Positions 61,304 to 64,000 of a stretch of 64,000 bases of DNA are shown here, piece after piece (the stretch's first letter is position 1; every line of letters begins with the position of its first letter). The notes under the pieces were generated by a model. It saw nothing but the letters and a program-made list of their open reading frames with translations, was not told the origin of the DNA and made no database searches. The stretch is from positions 62,001 through 126,000 of the forward strand of contig NZ_AQQS01000006.1 of the NCBI RefSeq assembly GCF_002088275.1. Direction: 5' to 3'. This DNA comes from Aurantimonas sp. 22II-16-19i. Its GTDB lineage: Bacteria > Pseudomonadota > Alphaproteobacteria > Rhizobiales > Rhizobiaceae. A program made the translations under genes and the position numbers.

Positions 61304-62707
61304 ATGATCGCCACCGCCCTCACATTCGTGTCCGGCTTCCTGACTGCGACGCTGATCGCGCTCGTGATCGCGCCGCTGTTCTGGTCGAGGTCCCGGCGTC
61401 TCGCTCTCAGGGAGTATCGGGCCGCCATTCCTGCCTCGGCGCGGGAGATCCGTGCCAGCCTCGATCACGTCAGGGCCGAGGCGGCCCAGTCTGCCCGGCG
61501 CCGCGAGATGAAGGCGGAGGCGGAGACCCGGAAGGCTGCCCTGGCGCGGGCCGAGGCCGGCCGCGTCGCCGGCGAGAATGCCGAGCTGCGCGCCCGCAAC
61601 ACCGTCCTCGTCGAGAGCCTCGCCCATACGACGGCGGAGCTCGAGGAGGCGAGCGAGCAGATGGCGATCCGTGACGCCGAGATCGAGGAACTCGACGCCG
61701 AGCTGCGCGCCGTCCGCCACGATCTCGACATCCGCTCCGACGAACTCGAGGCGCTGGCCGCCCGGTTCACCGATCTCGGCGCCATCGCCGACGAGCGCAA
61801 GACGATGATCGTCGATCTCGAGGCGCGGCTGGAGGATCTCTCCGATGCGCTGCGCGAGGCCGAGCGCAACCGCCGCGAGGCGAGCCACGCGGTCGAGCGG
61901 CTGCGCGGCGAAGTCACGTCCCTCGAGTCCCATCTCGCCAGGGAGAAGAATGCCGTCAAGCGGCTCGACGACAAGGCGGCGCGGCTGGCGGCGCAGCTGT
62001 CGGAGCGCGACGAGCAGGTCGCCCGGCTGCTCGGCGAAACGGCGAGCGCCGCGGCCCTCGGTGCCTCCCATCACCCCGGCCCGGCCCGCGACGCTGTTCC
62101 CGATGCCGCACCGGAGGACGATCTTTCGGCCGAGCGACGGCTGCGGCTGCGCCCGGCCGTGCGGCCCGCCTTCGGCCGGCGCAGCGAGGAGGCGGAGGCG
62201 GCGGAGCTCGCCGCCAAGGCTGCCGCCACGTCTGCCACCACGTCCGCAGCCAGGATTGCCGCCGCACAGCCGGCGCCGAAGCAGGCCGTCGCCGCGGTTC
62301 CGCCCGGGCCGGCGGCCGCCGTCGGTGAAACGTCACCGGCGCCGCAGGTCCCCGCCGCGCCGGCAGGCATGCCCGGCGCGGCCGCCGGAACCCAGGCCGC
62401 GCCGCTTTCCGGCGAGGGCGCTGCGCCAGAGCCGACGGCCTCGCTCGCCGAGAGCCTCGGCCTTGCCGCGCGGCCCGACTTTCCCGACGATCTCGACGAC
62501 GAAGGCCTGCGGCAGAAGGTCGGCGAACTCGCCGCCCGCGTCATCGCGCTCACCGCCGAGAAGGAGGGGCCGCGCTCGCCCCTCGATACCATCCTCGCGG
62601 CCGAGAGCCCGGTTGCCCTGGCCGGAGCGCAGGACGGCTCGCAGCCCTCGCTCGCCGACCGGGTCCGCAGAATCCGCGAAGAGGCGCGCGATCACGCCGC
62701 CGAATAG
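61304..62707 (+). CDS. Membrane-anchored coiled-coil protein
   Basis: 467-residue protein. One N-terminal transmembrane segment (TALTFVSGFLTATLIALVIA) is followed by about 220 residues of heptad-rich coiled coil (for example EIEELDAELRAVRHDLDIR), an Ala/Pro-rich low-complexity linker (residues about 260-390), and a short acidic C-terminal region. It may be a structural or division-site protein, but nothing in it settles this. The last 16 bases overlap the convergent methyltransferase gene. Confidence 0.65.
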   Translation: MIATALTFVSGFLTATLIALVIAPLFWSRSRRLALREYRAAIPASAREIRASLDHVRAEAAQSARRREMKAEAETRKAALARAEAGRVAGENAELRARNTVLVESLAHTTAELEEASEQMAIRDAEIEELDAELRAVRHDLDIRSDELEALAARFTDLGAIADERKTMIVDLEARLEDLSDALREAERNRREASHAVERLRGEVTSLESHLAREKNAVKRLDDKAARLAAQLSERDEQVARLLGETASAAALGASHHPGPARDAVPDAAPEDDLSAERRLRLRPAVRPAFGRRSEEAEAAELAAKAAATSATTSAARIAAAQPAPKQAVAAVPPGPAAAVGETSPAPQVPAAPAGMPGAAAGTQAAPLSGEGAAPEPTASLAESLGLAARPDFPDDLDDEGLRQKVGELAARVIALTAEKEGPRSPLDTILAAESPVALAGAQDGSQPSLADRVRRIREEARDHAAE

Positions 62708-63546
62708 AGCCGCGACAGCACGATCGCCGCGCTGGTCGCGACGTTGAGGCTGTCGATCCCCGGCGCCATCGCGATCCGCACCGTCTCGCAGCGTTCCAGC
62801 AGCGCCTCCGGCAGGCCGCGGCCCTCGCTGCCGAGGAGAAGGGCGATGCCCGGCCGCGGCGCGAACTGCGCAAGATCGATCCTGCCGCGCGGCGACAGGG
62901 CGACCTTGTGGTGGCCGGAGACCTCCAGCGCCGCGACGATCGCCTCGCTCGCCGACCCGTGATGCCAGGGCAGCGTCAGGGCGGTTCCGACCGACACGCG
63001 AATCGCCTTGCGGTAGAGTGGGTGGCAGGAGGTGGCGTCGAGCACGACGCCGGAGGCGCCGAAGGCAGCGGCGTTGCGGAAGATCGCGCCGACATTGTCG
63101 TGATTGGCGAGACCGACGGCGACCACCAGCGGGCCGCCATGCCGGTGGGCCGCGTGGAGGAGGTCGGCGAGCCCGCCGGTCTCGTCCCGCTCGGCCTCTT
63201 CGCCCGAAGCCTCGCGTTCGACGCCATGGGCGAGGACGCCGCGATGGATGGCGAAACCCGCAACCTCGTCCATCACCGCGCGGTCGGTGACATAGACCGG
63301 GACGTCGCCGGGGACGCGGGCGAGCCGCTCTGCGATCCCTTCCACACGGCTCTTCAGGACGAACAGGCTGGTCGGCCGGAAGCGGGCGGATTTCATGAGG
63401 TGGTCGAGAACGACGGTGCCCTCGGCGATGAAGCCGCCGCCGCCGATGCGGTCGCGCTCGCGGATGTCGCCATAGTCGGCGACGCGCGGATCGTCGGCAT
63501 CGGTGATCTGGATGAGCCGGGCGGCGATGTCGGGTGTCAGGGCCAT
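62692..63546 (-). CDS. TrmH/SpoU family RNA 2'-O-methyltransferase
   Basis: 284-residue SPOUT methyltransferase. An N-terminal RNA-binding domain ([13 protein letters not shown]) precedes the knotted SAM domain with [38 protein letters not shown] and the final [12 protein letters not shown], all trademarks of the TrmH class. The exact RNA target is unknown. The start at 63546 (MALTPDIAA) is chosen because the frame above it, to 63765, is not conserved. Confidence 0.9.
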   Translation of the reverse strand: MALTPDIAARLIQITDADDPRVADYGDIRERDRIGGGGFIAEGTVVLDHLMKSARFRPTSLFVLKSRVEGIAERLARVPGDVPVYVTDRAVMDEVAGFAIHRGVLAHGVEREASGEEAERDETGGLADLLHAAHRHGGPLVVAVGLANHDNVGAIFRNAAAFGASGVVLDATSCHPLYRKAIRVSVGTALTLPWHHGSASEAIVAALEVSGHHKVALSPRGRIDLAQFAPRPGIALLLGSEGRGLPEALLERCETVRIAMAPGIDSLNVATSAAIVLSRLYSAA

Positions 63547-63785
63547 GCCTGTCGATACAGGAACAGCGATGCGGATTGAAGGCCTTCGGGCGCCGGCACG
63601 CGCGTTCCGCCCGCTCGCGCCGGCATCTTCCCCTTGCAGGGATCCGGCCGGCAGGGCAGAGGGGGCTATCCTTGCGGGGCGCCGCGGCCCGGTTGCCGGA
63701 GTTTTCTCACCGGGCGGGCGCTTCCGCTCCGCGTCGCGGTGCCGGAGCGGTGCCTGACGCGTCATCGAACAGCGAGACCCAAGCC

Positions 63786-64000
63786 ATGATCCTGTTTCCC
63801 GCGATCGACCTGAAGGATGGCGCCTGCGTGCGCCTGAAGCTCGGCCTGATGGAGGAGGCGACGGTCTACAACGCCGACCCGGCGGGCCAGGCCAAGGCCT
63901 TCCAGGACGTCGGCTTCAGCCATCTCCACGTCGTCGACCTCAACGGCGCCTTCGCCGGCCGGGCGGTCAACGACGATGCGGTCGACGCCATCCTCGGCGC
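63786..64000 (+). CDS. hisA: HisA, N-terminal part (ProFAR isomerase)
   Basis: First 71 codons of 1-(5-phosphoribosyl)-5-[(5-phosphoribosylamino)methylideneamino]imidazole-4-carboxamide isomerase of histidine synthesis; the gene runs past the window. The start [17 protein letters not shown] contains the catalytic Asp of the (beta/alpha)8 barrel (AIDL), and [13 protein letters not shown] is the next conserved strand. Downstream hisF is expected but outside the window. Confidence 0.94.
   Translation, partial: MILFPAIDLKDGACVRLKLGLMEEATVYNADPAGQAKAFQDVGFSHLHVVDLNGAFAGRAVNDDAVDAILG

Noticed and set aside
1-64000. tRNA or rRNA genes at island edges
   Set aside because: I looked for cloverleaf-like and TTCGA-type T-arm patterns at 25.1-25.6 and 57.6-58.0 kb and found none I could support by eye.

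Overview
The window is GC-rich DNA from an alphaproteobacterium, most likely of the order Hyphomicrobiales (Rhizobiales). The evidence is the gene order mltG-yicC-gmk, rsmA-pdxA-surA-lptD-lptG-lptF/pepA-holC, htpX-rsmB-heparinase-kup-purH, and a chpT-type phosphotransferase beside a DUF1134 (EipA) gene. A family such as Aurantimonadaceae is possible, but I cannot settle genus from sequence reading alone.

Layout. 1-2.2 kb: core genes (end of mltG, yicC, gmk). 2.2-4.0 kb: a small accessory insert with a RAMA-like protein, a frameshifted remnant of a tyrosine-integrase N-terminus and an MntA/HepT-type toxin-antitoxin pair. 4.0-25.1 kb: core chromosome on both strands. This covers ribosome methylation, vitamin B6 synthesis, outer-membrane LPS export (lptD/F/G, surA), leucyl aminopeptidase, DNA polymerase III chi, a secreted SNase-like nuclease, an SDH assembly factor, HtpX, RsmB, a heparinase-like protein, Kup and PurH.

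25.2-57.7 kb: a large accessory island immediately downstream of purH. Its recombination module is a four-gene Tn7-like set, tnsA-tnsB-tnsC-tniQ (50.0-56.2 kb). Two clusters of about 21-22 bp repeats that resemble TnsB-binding sites lie in inverted orientation at 25.18-25.24 kb (40 bp after the purH stop) and 57.68-57.72 kb, and are candidate ends. The cargo between them has several parts. There is a soluble FtsH-like AAA+/M41 protease coupled to a TnsA-like protein whose catalytic residues look lost. A sulfite dehydrogenase pair (soxC, soxD) follows, then a metallophosphoesterase overlapping a frameshifted gene. A tightly overlapping six-gene operon matches a type II Druantia anti-phage system (druM cytosine methyltransferase, vsr, druF, druG, druE) plus a DUF3883 nuclease-like gene. 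Next come two adjacent unknown proteins sharing a C-terminal domain. Two sequences matching the alphaproteobacterial LexA box (GTTC-N7-GTTC) lie in non-coding DNA of the island, one near the protease operon and one upstream of tnsA. This suggests, but does not prove, that parts of the island respond to DNA damage.

57.9-64.0 kb: a second MntA/HepT pair, then core genes again. These are a receiver-like protein lacking the usual phospho-acceptor Asp, chpT, DUF1134/EipA, a coiled-coil membrane protein, a TrmH-type RNA methyltransferase and the start of hisA.

No rRNA, tRNA or CRISPR array was recognised. All functional calls come from reading motifs and gene order. No database search was run.
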